DNA of 64,000 bases from Volvariella volvacea V23 (taxonomy: Eukaryota; Basidiomycota; Agaricomycetes; Agaricales; Pluteaceae): contig KB722754.1 of assembly GCA_000349905.1 (NCBI GenBank), positions 564,824 through 628,823 on the forward strand, read 5' to 3'. The stretch's first letter is position 1. Every line of letters starts with the position of its first letter. The translations under genes and the position numbers were made by a program. A model generated the notes under the pieces. It was not told the DNA's origin, ran no database searches, and saw only the letters and a list, made by a program, of their open reading frames with translations. Shown one piece after another: positions 23,971 to 35,592 of this stretch.

Positions 23971-25211
23971 CTATGAGCGAGCAAGCTCCTTGGAGGCATA
24001 CTCCTTATAGCGGTCTTCCCAGCCTTGTTGTTGGTAATCGACCTTTACTAGCCAAGATAACCTCCGTAGGAATTGTTCCATGTCACGGTTGTTGTAATAG
24101 TTGTGTCCACCAAGTGGGTGTCGTGATAGTGTAGGAGGCTCTATGGATACGGAGAATAGTGCATGTTCATTTTCTGATGCAGGGGTAGTAAATAGCATCC
24201 CCTTGTCGAAATACAGAGACTGTGTAGCAAAGTGGCTGTAACCAAGGTATGTTGGGGGTAACGCCGGTACACCTAGTTATAATGTTAGTCTCTTAGGTCA
24301 AAAACATTATAGGAGCCTCGTACCATCATTGTAGGCTTTGATTGAATAGTCCACGAAGGAGTCGGATCCATTCTCTTGCTTGAACTGCTCAACCAGTTCG
24401 CTATAGCATTGCACGAGACCTGAGTCTCCAGTTCGAGGTGCTCCGAATGATACAACCTTGAGTTTCAGTCGTCGAATCAACTTGAGAAGGGAGTTCCCCG
24501 GGTCTGAGTCCGAGGATAGTAGGTCCATACAGAGGAGACGCGTAATGCAGCTTCCCATGCTATGCCCAGCTAACACGAGCTCTGTGATGTCCCAGTCCCG
24601 CTTCTCCAAAGCTTCCTGAATAGCGGAGAGGAGTTGAACCTTTAAGCCCTGATAAATAGCCCAGAATCCTGTGTGAACGTTGCCCTTGCGAGATGGGTGT
24701 TGTTGCCTCAGCACCCGCAAGTCCTGCATTGCCATTTGGGGTGTTGATGTACCAGCGAACGCTACGACCAGTCGTTTCTGCTCCGGGCAATAGAAGAGAA
24801 ATGCTGGGACCTGGGCAACGGTGCTCTTCACCATGACCAAATCAGGTGAAATGCACTTTAGGGCAGCATAGCCCTCCAGAGGAAAGTCTTTACGCAACAA
24901 GGTCTCCCTTTGAGACAGGATGAACTCCAACGGCACAGAGCTGTAACAGATCTCTACAAACTGACCTATGGAAATAGGTGAACTGGCTGTTTGATCTGTT
25001 GTCCGAATAGCCTACCGATCTCTGACAACTCTTCTACAATATCTTGCGGAACGAGATCAGACGTAGTGAGAACATAAGAGGAGCGAGTGGCCACCAATCG
25101 TGATATCCAGCGAAAGTTTTCAAGATGCTCCTGCGCGTAGAGTTCCTTGTGTTCTTTGGTCAATCGCAGGGCATTGCCATTTGGTCGTTGCAACGAGAGA
25201 GTAGGTCCCAT
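23971..25211 (-). CDS. fungal class 3 lipase-like protein, copy 2
   Basis: Paralog of the adjacent lipase on the same strand, 123 bp upstream of it in genome order. Shared strings are LENFRWISRLVATRSSYVLT, SEIGQFVEI (over the first intron), GYAALKCISPDLVMVKSTVA, LVVAFAGTSTPQMAMQDLRV, the elbow LAGHSMGSCITRLLCMDLLS, VSFGAPRTGDSGLVQCY and VPALPPTYLGYSHFATQSLY. The 51-bp second intron is 24273-24323. Residues around the nucleophile and the acid region differ from copy 1 (GHSMGSCITR versus GHSMGAALAS), so specificity may have diverged. The N-terminus is uncertain: sequence upstream of 25211 in another frame (RHNARPWLRCLF) resembles the extended N-terminus of copy 1, so an extra 5' exon is possible. 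The stop is TAG at 23971-23973. Confidence 0.8.
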
Positions 25212-25931
25212 TCCTCAGGAACAAGCAACGGAGCCAAGGACGAGCATTGTGACGGAGACGAATAATTTGAAGCCCAGCGGGCCGGTCCACAATGACGCGC
25301 CTGGCACAAGCCCAATGTCGTCGGCGCCAGTGGAAACCTTCGCACGGCCCCCATTCAGGACCAGGAACAAGTAATCTTTCCCGCTCCACCATTTCTCGAG
25401 GCGATGCGCGAACGAATGATCTACAAAAGACCAAATCTTATCGCAGTTGATAAAACGAGGTGGCGAATCACAGGCATGACCACGAAGCGATGGATTTCAC
25501 CTTTATGGGACCATTATTCATGCAACGAAGGGCAAGTTGCTTGTGTTCAGAAGTGTTGATCGGCGGGAGAGATGACCTGTACATAAGGAGCAGTGTCCTT
25601 GTTCCTTGTATGATTTGCTGGCTTTCAGCAGGGCAGCGCATCAGCCAGAGTCTCATGGGGCGAGCGGCCCTGAAATTATTGCTCCGAAGTAAGTAAAGTT
25701 TGCATGCTTGTCAATTAACGGCAACTGACCTGCAATAGATTCAGGCCTTACCTGAACCTCCAAAATCTGATGGCTGTCGAGACAGCGGGTTCACATAAAG
25801 TGCAAACTTTTCCGACATGGCCTCCCCGGCCATTCATTCCTTGCCGCTCGCTTGCCCTCGTTCTCCCTCATAACTCCTCTGGGTGTCCATCCTCGTATTC
25901 CATCCGCTCCTTCGCCTGAACCCGACATACA
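25212..25931. promoter_or_regulatory. divergent upstream region, lipase 2 / membrane protein A
   Basis: About 720 bp between two divergently oriented genes. A minus-strand frame reaching 25434 may contain a 5' exon of lipase 2 but cannot be joined with confidence. No clear TATA box was found for either gene. Confidence 0.4.
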
Positions 25932-27577
25932 ATGCCGGACTGGAATTCCCCAGAGGAGATTCAACGAAATGCATTTGCTTTCGTCAATTTCATACATGTC
26001 CTGTTCGGTCTATATATGTGAGCGCTCCTTTCGGTCATTGGTTACAAGTACATTTTAGTGAATTATTGCTAGTTACGAGTGGTTCATCTCACTCAATTTT
26101 GACTGGGATTTTATAAAGGGCGAGAGGCGGTTCCGTTGGCCAATGGTAAGAACATGCTCTATCATCGTAAAGGGGTGCTAAATCTGATGATACCCGACAG
26201 ATATTCTACTTCGCTAATCGCTACTTGTTGCTATTTGCAATGATTGGCATGTAAGCGTCTGAATTCTTTTAGTGTGCTATTTACCTGACCCTGTCATTCA
26301 GTATTATCGGGTTAGATACGGAAACGTAGGTGCCTCGCTCCCGTTCGATACCCCCATCCTAAATGAACACATTTCAGTGAAGTGAATTGCCAGCCGCTAT
26401 TCACATTTAATCAGGTAGGCTCTCTATCCGAACTTGCTCAGTTGTTCAATTGCTCAATGATCTACAGATCGCTGGAGATGCGGCTGTGGGATTGGCCAGT
26501 ATCAATTTATCTGTCCGAACGTACGTGAATACCACCACAACCAGAGCGCGCTTAACATGGATACAGGATGGCTGTCTGGTCGTATAATCGTTGGGTTATT
26601 GGCGGTCTAACGTTAATCATACTCGGGCATTGGACTTTAATCCTGAAAGGTTAGTATTTCTTCGGCGCCACTTCCTGTCCGCCTCACACGCTCCTAGGTG
26701 TTCTTCTCAAAGCAGAATGGGTCCCAGGTCAAGGATGCGTTATAATTGAAACAGACACAACCGTCCTGGCTGCAATATTTATTTACTCGATGTGTTTGGA
26801 TTTCATCGTATTAATGCTCAGCGCCTTCAAACTACTCGGCTTGGACTCTAAGGATGGTGGTCCGAGATTGGCTTCAAGTGTAGTTGGCAACATGGTATTC
26901 AGAGATGGCTTGATCTTTTTCCTCATTGCGTAAGCCCATGCGTCCTCGTGCTCCTACTTTGATGCTTAACCAACTTTCTAAGTTTCCTTGCCAATATGAT
27001 TGCTACAATTTTCATGTTGATGAACCTCAATCCTATCATGAGCATCATCTTCAATGTGCCAGCAGCCGTTTTTTCTACGGTAAGGATTAATAATCTGTGC
27101 GCTTGTATGCCTTTCATTCATCTCTTCATTGCAGATTGTTGCCTGTCGTGCAGTGCGCCGCCTCACAAACTTCACGCACAATGCCAAGCTGTAAGTTGAC
27201 AACCTTTGGCTCCTCATGTATTGCTTACTCACGCTCATCCAGTACGACCGCGCCCACGCAAACCGGAGATGTTAGATTCAATTCGACGCAAACCCACGGG
27301 CGCACGACATTTCGGCAAGGCATTAAATCCGAAGTGCACGTACAAGTGGGTACATTGTGATATTAACGAGTACAAGGTTGCTAAATATACTTTACAGATG
27401 GAAACCTTCTCGCGCTCTGAAGATCCAACAGAGCAAGACATCAACTACGCTTCAAACGACCCCAAGATACCAATTCAGACAGAGGCTCCAAAGAAGCAAC
27501 GTACTCTACACTTCAAACAGCGCGATGGGAGTGACCCAAGCTTTGATGATGCGGAAGCAAAAGGACAAGCACTATGA
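25932..27577 (+). CDS. multi-pass (7TM-like) membrane protein, copy A
   Basis: Not a characterised family; it belongs to a group of Agaricomycete integral membrane proteins I know only as hypothetical. The ATG at 25932 opens MPDWNSPEEIQRNAFAFVNF. Introns are spliced in frame to YIYEWFISLNFDWDFIKGER, RFRWPMIFYFANRYLLLFAM, EVNCQPLFTFNQ, VGLASINLSVRTMAVWSYNR, IIIETDTTVLAAIFIYSMCL, RDGLIFFLIAFLANMIATIF and IVACRAVRRLTNF. About seven hydrophobic segments are visible, followed by a hydrophilic cytosol-like tail (METFSRSEDPTEQ...) ending at 27577. The organisation suggests a 7TM protein, but no ligand or G-protein motif can be named. It is closely related to the gene at 30020 and differs from it by two introns. 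Confidence 0.78.
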
Positions 27578-30019
27578 CACGCTTAGTGGGCAGTGTGGAT
27601 GGGGTATATACCTAGACATTCTGATGAACTCATTGGCTGATCCTGAAACGGAGAGACATCGTACTTTGTTCTACCAGTAGATATTTACATAGTATTTAGT
27701 TTTCGACCATGCAGGCACTTAGGTGTGAATTGTTCGTGTAATGTAGCATATCGTGTTTGTCGTCTATTGTTTTTGCGTACTTGCATCCCAAATAATACCA
27801 CAGCGTCGTTCACTTGGTTTCCACTCCCCAAGACCAGCCGTTCTCAACGCCAGAGTAGCCTGGCGCCAACCCAACACACCGACCCTAGCGATGTCAGTTC
27901 TGACACCCGGACATCAGCCAAAGTGGGATACATTTTGATGAAAGCACTTGGTACCTACCCATCCCCGGGTCTACCTAGTCTACCATTTCTGGACATTCGT
28001 TTGAATCTCCATAACGGTACAGAGATTCGCCCGACATTGTACCTCCCTTTTTGATAAAGATGGAATTGTGGCGACATCGTCAAGGGTTTAATATGAATGT
28101 CTACCGACGAAGAGCCTGCCAGGAGGCTACTATATGCCGGCATTTGATCATATGCACCATGACTTCCTTCACCTCTTGGAGTAGTTGATTCCAGTTCCCT
28201 TATCAGTGTCCGTCAACGGGCATGTCACCATGGCTAATTCAGCGCCGCTCAGCAAAGAGCCTGAGGGTTGATTCTGTTGTCGCGCCAATTATAGTGCAAT
28301 TGCCGTACGAGGTCATAACAGGAGAAAAAGGGGGATGCGGTGAAGTGAGATAGTTGCCACAGGCAGTCGACGCCGTGTACTAACACGTGGGTTCGTGGGC
28401 ATTGAGTTTGGGTGACGATTTTCCTCCGCAGAGTAGAAAATTGTTCGCTGGGGCTTCTCAAGGGCCTCTTCCTGGGCGTTTGAGATAACAGTGAATGTCG
28501 AAGAAAAATTTCTGGAGTATGAGTTATAGGGCGATATACTCGGTGATGATCGTGGTCGATCTTTCGTCATTGCGTTTATTTGTGCGAATTCTCGGTGTTT
28601 GTCCTATTGGCTACCGCTCCACCAAAGGCTCGCTCGCCGTGCACTATAGATATCCTGACTTTGTTTCTGCTCCGTCGATACGCAATAATCAATGGGATTA
28701 CCCAGCTGACTATAAAGTTCACACTAACCATATCATAGTCGTACCCTCCAGTGAGGCCGCCAATTCTGTTCATTGGCTTGAGCCTTGGATGATCTTCGGG
28801 GTCGAATATTCCGTGCGAACGGAGCCTGGGCTGACTCCAACCCCTTAGCTAGGGTCCACACTCAATGTCCCCGCTACTATGACCAAAGACTGGCAGAATA
28901 AAGGGACTGCCATATCAAGCCATGATAGTTTGCCTTTCAGTCTCGTAAAGTTGCATATCATCATCGATTCGCCTCGTTGTCGAGTTCCTGGTGCCAGCCT
29001 TAAATATTGTAGATCCTGCACGCCTTTAGGGAAGGCCTAGGTCCTGTGTGCGACGTGAAAATCAAGGATCAGTGTAGTTGAAATGAGGGCTTACCAAAAT
29101 TAGTGCCTTGAGAATCGAATGCCAGTTCAAACAAGGGTTGGATAAGATCAATAAACTGTCTTGACAACTGCAAGAGGCAGGACACCCATCGGCCTCGGTT
29201 TGATAACTCCAAGAGGAAGACGAAATCATTGAAGAAGCTATGGTCAGCTTGGCATGTCGAAAGCGGGAGGCGACGACAAATGCTAATTCACACTTGCACC
29301 GGTGATCGGGACGGCCATTTTATTTGTTGTTCTCACTTCCACCACCTCTCAACCACGAAAATCCATGATTCTGCCACCGTGTTATCCTGGGATCTGGAGC
29401 GAAGGGTGGGCATCGGCCAGGCGCCTGATAAAATCGAGAACCATACAAGGGGTGTTCGGTCATCCTATAGGGATAAGAGGAAGTCGACGAGTTGCAAATT
29501 TTCATGGAAAATCGGCACGAATGCGCCAGGCAAGACACCAAGAAGCCAAACTTGTATTCATAGCCTGTAGGAATGCACAGGCGTCCATTTCAGGGCGCGA
29601 ATCGTTTGCGAGTTGTCGAAATGTGGGTATATGAATATAATTAGGGGCGAAGATGGACTATGCATTCTGCGCTTCCGGAGCGATTACCCCACATCTGAGA
29701 TGCCGCTGCCCACTGTAGTCGAGTACACTAGCTCACTTTGTGGGCTTTGCATGAAAGTTGCCTAATTAGTGCATTGAGCAGGGCCAGGCCCGATTTGTCT
29801 GAACAGGGGACAAGGAGAGTTGTGGGAGATTGATGCGAGGCTGGCTCGGTGTACGCAACCCAGCTGGGGCAGGAAGGGTCACCATTACCTCCTTCTCAGA
29901 AGCCCTTTTCATAACTCACCTCTCTATCATGCCCTCATATAAGACTTCCCTTCACCTTCTCCCTCTCCCCACCCCGTCCACCGTCCACCTGCCCCCCTCC
30001 CCTTCCCAGACCATCCATC
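27578..30019. other. 2.4-kb region between membrane-protein paralogs, no recognised gene
   Basis: Only short frames (about 60-117 codons) on both strands without domains or matching introns. The last 100 bp are pyrimidine-rich (29945-30012), with a TATA-like catataagac near 29936, about 84 bp before the next ATG. No terminal repeats or transposase remnants were recognised. Confidence 0.45.
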
Positions 30020-31724
30020 ATGACTGATTGGTCCTCTCCGGAAGTAATTGCAAAAAATGCAGGTCGGTCCTCCCGCTCTCCCCCAGCTTCTTCCGCGTCT
30101 CAATGACGTCGACACGTCAATCTAGTGGCCTTCGGGAAATTCATGCATAGCATGCTCGGTCTATACGTGTAAACGCGCATATATTCTGCTTTCCACCAAC
30201 ATCTAACACCCTGCGTGCAGTTGGGAATGGTTCACGTCGTTGGATTTCGACTGGCAGTACATCAGTGGCAAGAAAAAGTTCCGCTGGCCGTTGGTACGTG
30301 TTCAAGATCGACACTCCACAAACGCATCAATTGACATTCTACCGCCACCGCCAAGACATTTTATTTCCTGGGTCGGTACTGCTTGTTATTCTCACTTATC
30401 GGCATGTACGTTTGCCATTATCTTGAAATTAGAAACCCTTACTCACCCTCTCTACAGTACAATTGCCTTGAATGTCACAAGGTGCTTCATATCATGGTCA
30501 ACGGTGCAGCCGCTAACACCGTCGGTAGTGAGATCGACTGTCAGGCCCTTTACACGTTCAATTCGGTGAGATGCTTGTACTTGAAAAGACACCGCGTTTG
30601 GCTCACCTGCAAAAGGTATTCGGCAACTCCACTATTGGTCTTGCAAGTATTAATCTTTCGCTGAGGACGTGAGTGCAAAAACGATGCCCATCTGGAGTTA
30701 CAGATTCACGCATGTACCCTGCAAACAGCATGGCAGTGTGGTCTCAGCGGTGGTACATCATTGCCCCCTTGGTTGTCATCATCTTGGGTCATTGGTCCTT
30801 GTTACTCCATGGTGAGTTTACTTGACCAGCTCACCGACAGGATGCGCCTCAGACCACACGCATACAGGTGTTGTCCTGAAAGCCGAATGGCAAGACGGAG
30901 CTGGCTGTGTTATCACAGGCACCAACACAGAAGTTTTGTCCGCCAGCTGGATTTATACAATGGCCTTCGATTTTATTGTCCTTTCGCTCACTGCATACAA
31001 GTTGCTCTTCCCAACTACTGGTCGCTCCCGCTTGGTAAACCTCATCTTCAGCGATGGTTTGATCTATTTCGCCATTGCGTAAGTAATGATTTATTCGGAT
31101 TTCATATTGATTTAACGAACCCTCTTCCTAGTTTCTTGGCTAATATGATTGCAACTGTGAGTGGAGTGCACGAATTGTGCTACCTTTACCAGCGGACTAA
31201 GATCGGGATGTCTAGATCTTCATGCTCTTGAACCTCAACCCCGTGATGTCCATTATAGCAAATGTTCCTGCTGCTGTGGCTTCCACTGTGAGTAAGGCCT
31301 TCCGTGTTCTCAGCACTCTGCCTCATGTCGTTTCTGTTTTAGATTGTAGCATGTCGGGCAGTTCGCCGCTTGTCACAATACACTTCGAAAGGCCCAGAAG
31401 TATTTGCGTACGTATGCAAGCTTCAATGCAAGAATTACGCTTATCAAGCACATCTAGCACAACCACTCAAGGTTCAACGTTGGCTTTCAGATCTGGAGCG
31501 AACAACCGCCCGAAACTTGCCACAAAGGTTTCAACAAATGGCCCTACAGAAGGTGTACATGTACAGGTAAGGCTCTCAGCCCATTGGATATCTACTTTGC
31601 CTAAAGTATATGGTTGTAACAGATGGAGACATTCGAGCATACATCGCCCAAGGGGTTGTACGATGCTGCTGGTAACTTAGAAGCACAAACTCACGGTGAC
31701 GAATACAAGCATCCGCCATATTAG
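30020..31724 (+). CDS. multi-pass (7TM-like) membrane protein, copy B
   Basis: Paralog of the gene at 25932. The ATG at 30020 opens MTDWSSPEVIAKNA; after an intron (30063-30125) comes VAFGKFMHSMLGLYV, then VWEWFTSLDFDWQYISGKKK, FRWPLTFYFLGRYCLLFSLI, SEIDCQALYTFNS, VFGNSTIGLASINLSLRT, VLLKAEWQDGAGCVITGTNT, LSASWIYTMAFDFIVLSLTA, SDGLIYFAIAFLANMIAT and IFMLLNLNPVMSIIANVPAA. The tail includes a Ser/Thr-rich stretch (STSSTTTQGST) and METFEHTSPKGLYDAAGN, ending ...YKHPPY at the TAG 31722-31724. An intron at 31157-31215 interrupts MIAT/IFML where copy A is continuous. Function unknown; probably plasma or endomembrane. Conservation between the copies supports both gene models. Confidence 0.78.
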
Positions 31725-32801
31725 GGAAATCCGTCCTTCTCTTACACCGTCTATCCTTTGACACGCCTCGAATTACCCCGAGATTAAAAATCTTCAGTTG
31801 CACCCTCTTTTGCATACAATTTCGAACACAACCCCACTAGACCTTTCCCCGGCATTGCGTACCATACTCCACACCACCAATTCTTGGTCGTTAACGACTG
31901 CCTTGGCAGATATTAAATCAACATCGCTACCCAACAGTCCTTAGACTGAGGTTTGGCACTTGTTTATCACCTATTCATTAAAGCTTGGTTATTGCGTATT
32001 TCGTGCAGTGTGGTACGTATCGGCATAGTGCATTCCCATGCACTACCGACGGCGTTTCGTTGGCCTACCAGGACACTCGTCGTTCTATTGTTCTCACCCG
32101 GTTTCCCTACGTTCGTATGTGTATTGTCTTAAGTAGGCTTCCCCGGTCACCGCATTTAGCGACTCCTTTCCTTTCACCCCGAGAATGCCATAATGTCATC
32201 GTTATTATTCGTACAATGTTTTGAAGCCCGTGTAAAGTATCGGACCTGGGGTTACCGCATATTGCAACCACCAGTGCGATATGGATTTCAATTCGCGCGA
32301 TTGGACAGTACCCTGATACCCTGGGAATACGTATACATAGCCGCCGCGCTTTAGCGATCCGCAGGGAAGTAGAAGGGTGCTCAGGTCGAGGTTCGCCGTG
32401 AACCCGCGAACCCACGGACGCTTGTGTAGATCCTGTATTCCTTACAGCATTTACTCAAGAACCACCCGAACTCCAAGCGGCGAAAGGTACCAACATCAAT
32501 GCGCATAGCTAATGCCTGGGTTTTAGGTCCTTATACGACGGACATTCTGAGGACTGGGAAAAAATCCTGATATTCAAAGGTTGTCCCTTCCAACAGGTAA
32601 ATTGGTTACAGAAAATCGAAACTCCGCCCTCGCCTTTTTACCTCACTATTTAGCTACCTACACGCATGGCTTCTACGAGGCTATTTCACAGGTCTGTGAT
32701 GATAGAAAATGGGGAAAACGCGAAAGCACTACTTTGTGGAATAATAAAAATGAATGTATGAATTGTCCGCAACACCCTTTGTTTGTGATACCAATACCAG
32801 A
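31725..32801. other. intergenic region, no recognised gene
   Basis: About 1.1 kb of 3' flanks for two converging genes. Frames on either strand are short and domain-free. Confidence 0.5.
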
Positions 32802-34174
32802 TTACCAGTTGAAGGCGCCCAAAAGAGCACGCCTAGCCTTGCACAACTGCTCACATCGTACACGGGGAGAAGCATGGACGGCACCTTCTGGAGCCTGATG
32901 GGCATCGACAGCAGGGGGAGCATGAGAAGCCGCCGAAGGAGCAGCAGCGGCATTGTGCTGGAGCGTTAATTGACTCCCGGCGTCAGCGACGGCGGCGAAA
33001 GGGATTTCGGGGATGTCAACATCAGGGGGACCAACGGAGATATTGAGATTGCGGATTTCACCGTTTTCAATGTCGTAGACGAAGCCGTGGACGAAGACGT
33101 CGCCGATGGGGCCGCCCTCGGCACGCTTGACTGGGGCGGAGGTGCCGGTGCCGGTGCTGTTGAGGCTTAGGGCGTGGAAGTGCTGGATTAGAAGTAAAAT
33201 ACTCAGCGAATGAGCCAGAAGGTAGGGGTGATAAGGTAACTTACGTTGGCAAGAACGCTAGTGGTGGCAATGCGGTGTACGGTTTGTTTGACGTTTTCTT
33301 CAACCAATGCACGGAAGCCAGCTGATAGAACGAGGGTCCGTGTCAATGAGAGTCCAACCACATCCTTGCACTGACTTACGTTCATTGACCTCTGGTTCTT
33401 CGACGAACGGAAGGCCTCTGATTCTTTCGCGTAGCTCAACTATCTCTGGGCTAATAGAATATCAGTACGCTGTGGCAAGGTTTAGTAGTAACATATGAAG
33501 GATAGCTTACCGACTGGAGCTTTGGAATAATTCTCTGATAGGGGCAATCCAGTTCTCGACCTCACCAAGGGCAGCTTCAACTGGGGAAGCAGCAGGGGTG
33601 GCAATAGCAGCCGCTACGCCACCGCAGCCATAGTGACCCATGACAATGACATGTTTGACACCGAGGACGGAAACGGCGTACGACAGAACGGAGTGTCTAA
33701 TGGTAGTGCGATCAGCATGCTACCACATGGTGATCGACAGTATATGTTGACTTACGCATTAGCATCCGTGTGGATGAATTGATTCGCGATGTTACGCTGA
33801 GTGAAAAGTGTACCAGGCTTCGCGTGGAAGATGGTACCCTCACTCACACGACTGTCCGCACAACCGAGGAACATAAAGGGTGGTGCTTAGTAATTAAAGC
33901 GTCAGCACTACATTTTAGGTTAGGGATCAAATGGAAGGTGCTGACCTTGTCCTTCGGCCGTTAATCTGGAAAGCAGACCCGGGTCATCTGCCTCCACAGT
34001 TTCCCGAAATTTCTTGTTGCCATCGGCCAAAAGCTGAAGCTCAGGCGCATTAACAGCACGCTTTGCGGATTGCGTGCGACCAATGATACGGACTTCCCTG
34101 GCCTCTTGGTGGATGGGATGGGCCAAAGTAGATGAAATGGCCACCAGGGCGAGGATCAGAAGGGATGCGAACAT
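32802..34174 (-). CDS. secreted beta-class carbonic anhydrase
   Basis: Catalyses reversible hydration of CO2 to bicarbonate. The start ATG (34172-34174) opens a clear signal peptide, MFASLLILALVAISSTLAHP, so the enzyme probably enters the secretory pathway. Zinc-ligand motifs are intact: GCADSR with Cys85 and the Asp87-Arg89 dyad, and MGHYGCGG with His141 and Cys144. Family strings LFTQRNIANQFIHTDANA and VLGVKHVIVMGHYGCGGVAA agree. Four or more introns are spliced in frame (first intron just below 33946). After the catalytic fold there is an extension: GGPIGDVFVHGFVYDIENGE, then an Ala/Pro/His-rich stretch and a basic end (EQLCKARRALLGAFNW), TAA at 32802-32804. Most beta enzymes are cytosolic or mitochondrial, so the secretion signal is notable. 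Confidence 0.88.
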
Positions 34175-35592
34175 TTGAAAAGATCGAATAAAAGAAATAT
34201 TCCAAAAGAGTGCTTAAAAAAGGAAAAGAATAGCACGACCAAGCGTGGAGATAGAGACGAACCGCACCGTCAAGGTGAGAAGAGGTGGAGAGGGCGAAGA
34301 AACTGGGTTACCCAGTAACCACAGACGAATACCTGCAAAAGGAGGAGGGTGCCCGTTGCTTGCACGAAATGCAGCTATTTATGGTGGATAGGAGCCTTAG
34401 TCTTGGCGGCTTGGCATGGTGGATGATATTTGCAGTGCTACATACGTCGTCAGGGTTCAGTACGGTGAAAAGAACGATTCTGTGAGTTCTTACCGATGAA
34501 TTGTCGCCAGGAGGTTGCGCGCAGGCCGCCAAACAATAAGTCAATGCCTCGCGCATGACGGGTGCTGAATACATTGGAATTTATTCGATAAAATGTGGAA
34601 TGAAGCTGAGTAGCGCTGCTTGCAAACAAGGACATTAATACTAACTGCCAAACGCATGTTTTGATTTTCCTTCTGGGGAAGATATGTGGATGAAGAATGT
34701 CAAGCGTGTCCGATCGCCGGTTGATCGACCCTCGAATCAGGGTTCTCCCCACTCCAATCTGGATTGTGTAGATGGCTTTCTGAGCCTTTGAGGAGACGTT
34801 TGTGGGTTCCTTTTTAATCTTTCGTGAGATGGCGAGTATTCCTCGACTGGTTTACAGCCTAGAAAACATACATAGGAAAAAGAGCCCACTCCGGTGTTCT
34901 CGTTGTCACAGAGCCACCATCTGATAGGCACTAAATCTGCGATTGGTCAGATGCCCAATCACAACTCAGTCCAGCCTTGTGGAACCGTCTGACCCTATCA
35001 TCCAATGACCACTTGCGAAACAATCCCGTCGCGTTGGTTTCAAGAATCCAGATCATCCCTGTGGCTCGATGATTGTTGTGAATTCTGACAGGCTGACCAG
35101 GTTGACCAACAAAGCAACGCCTGAATAATAATGTCTAGTCGCCGCTGACGTTGCCCAATGGCAATGGGCACCACTACATTCGGATACGGTAGAGGTGTCG
35201 TCGAAGCGTCGATAGTTGTTATGTGACCACCGGGCTTCTCTTCCGGTACAACCACCATTTTTGGGAAACCCATTGGAAGAGTCGGGTGTGGCTCGAAAAA
35301 TGGGCGGTTTCGTCGGGTCCCTTGCGGTACAATGAGTTTGCGGTCTCCTACGACGCACAAAAGTTACAACCAGAAACTAGCTCAGCAGTATCCACTGCGC
35401 TGGGTCACCAACACAGTGGGTTGTTTGTCGCGGTCGTGCAGATCAAACACTTGGGGGACCAGAACAGTGGGTTTGGTTCCACCCAAGCATTGGATTTCGC
35501 CCGACTGAAGGGATTGGCAAGGACGTCACAAGTAGAGTTAACTCTTTTATCCAGTCTCGGACTTTGTCTTGACTGTTTGCAGCCTGCTCGCC
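34175..35592. other. intergenic region, divergent flanks
   Basis: About 1.4 kb between the carbonic anhydrase start and the start of the giant gene; it holds both promoters. Frames up to about 128 codons occur on both strands (for example 35040-35360 minus and 35223-35609 plus) but show no domain. The region is pyrimidine/GT-mixed just before 35593. Confidence 0.45.

Noticed and set aside
35569..35592. Upstream extension of the giant gene (TVCSLLA)
   Set aside because: It would need a TTG start; the first in-frame ATG is 35593.
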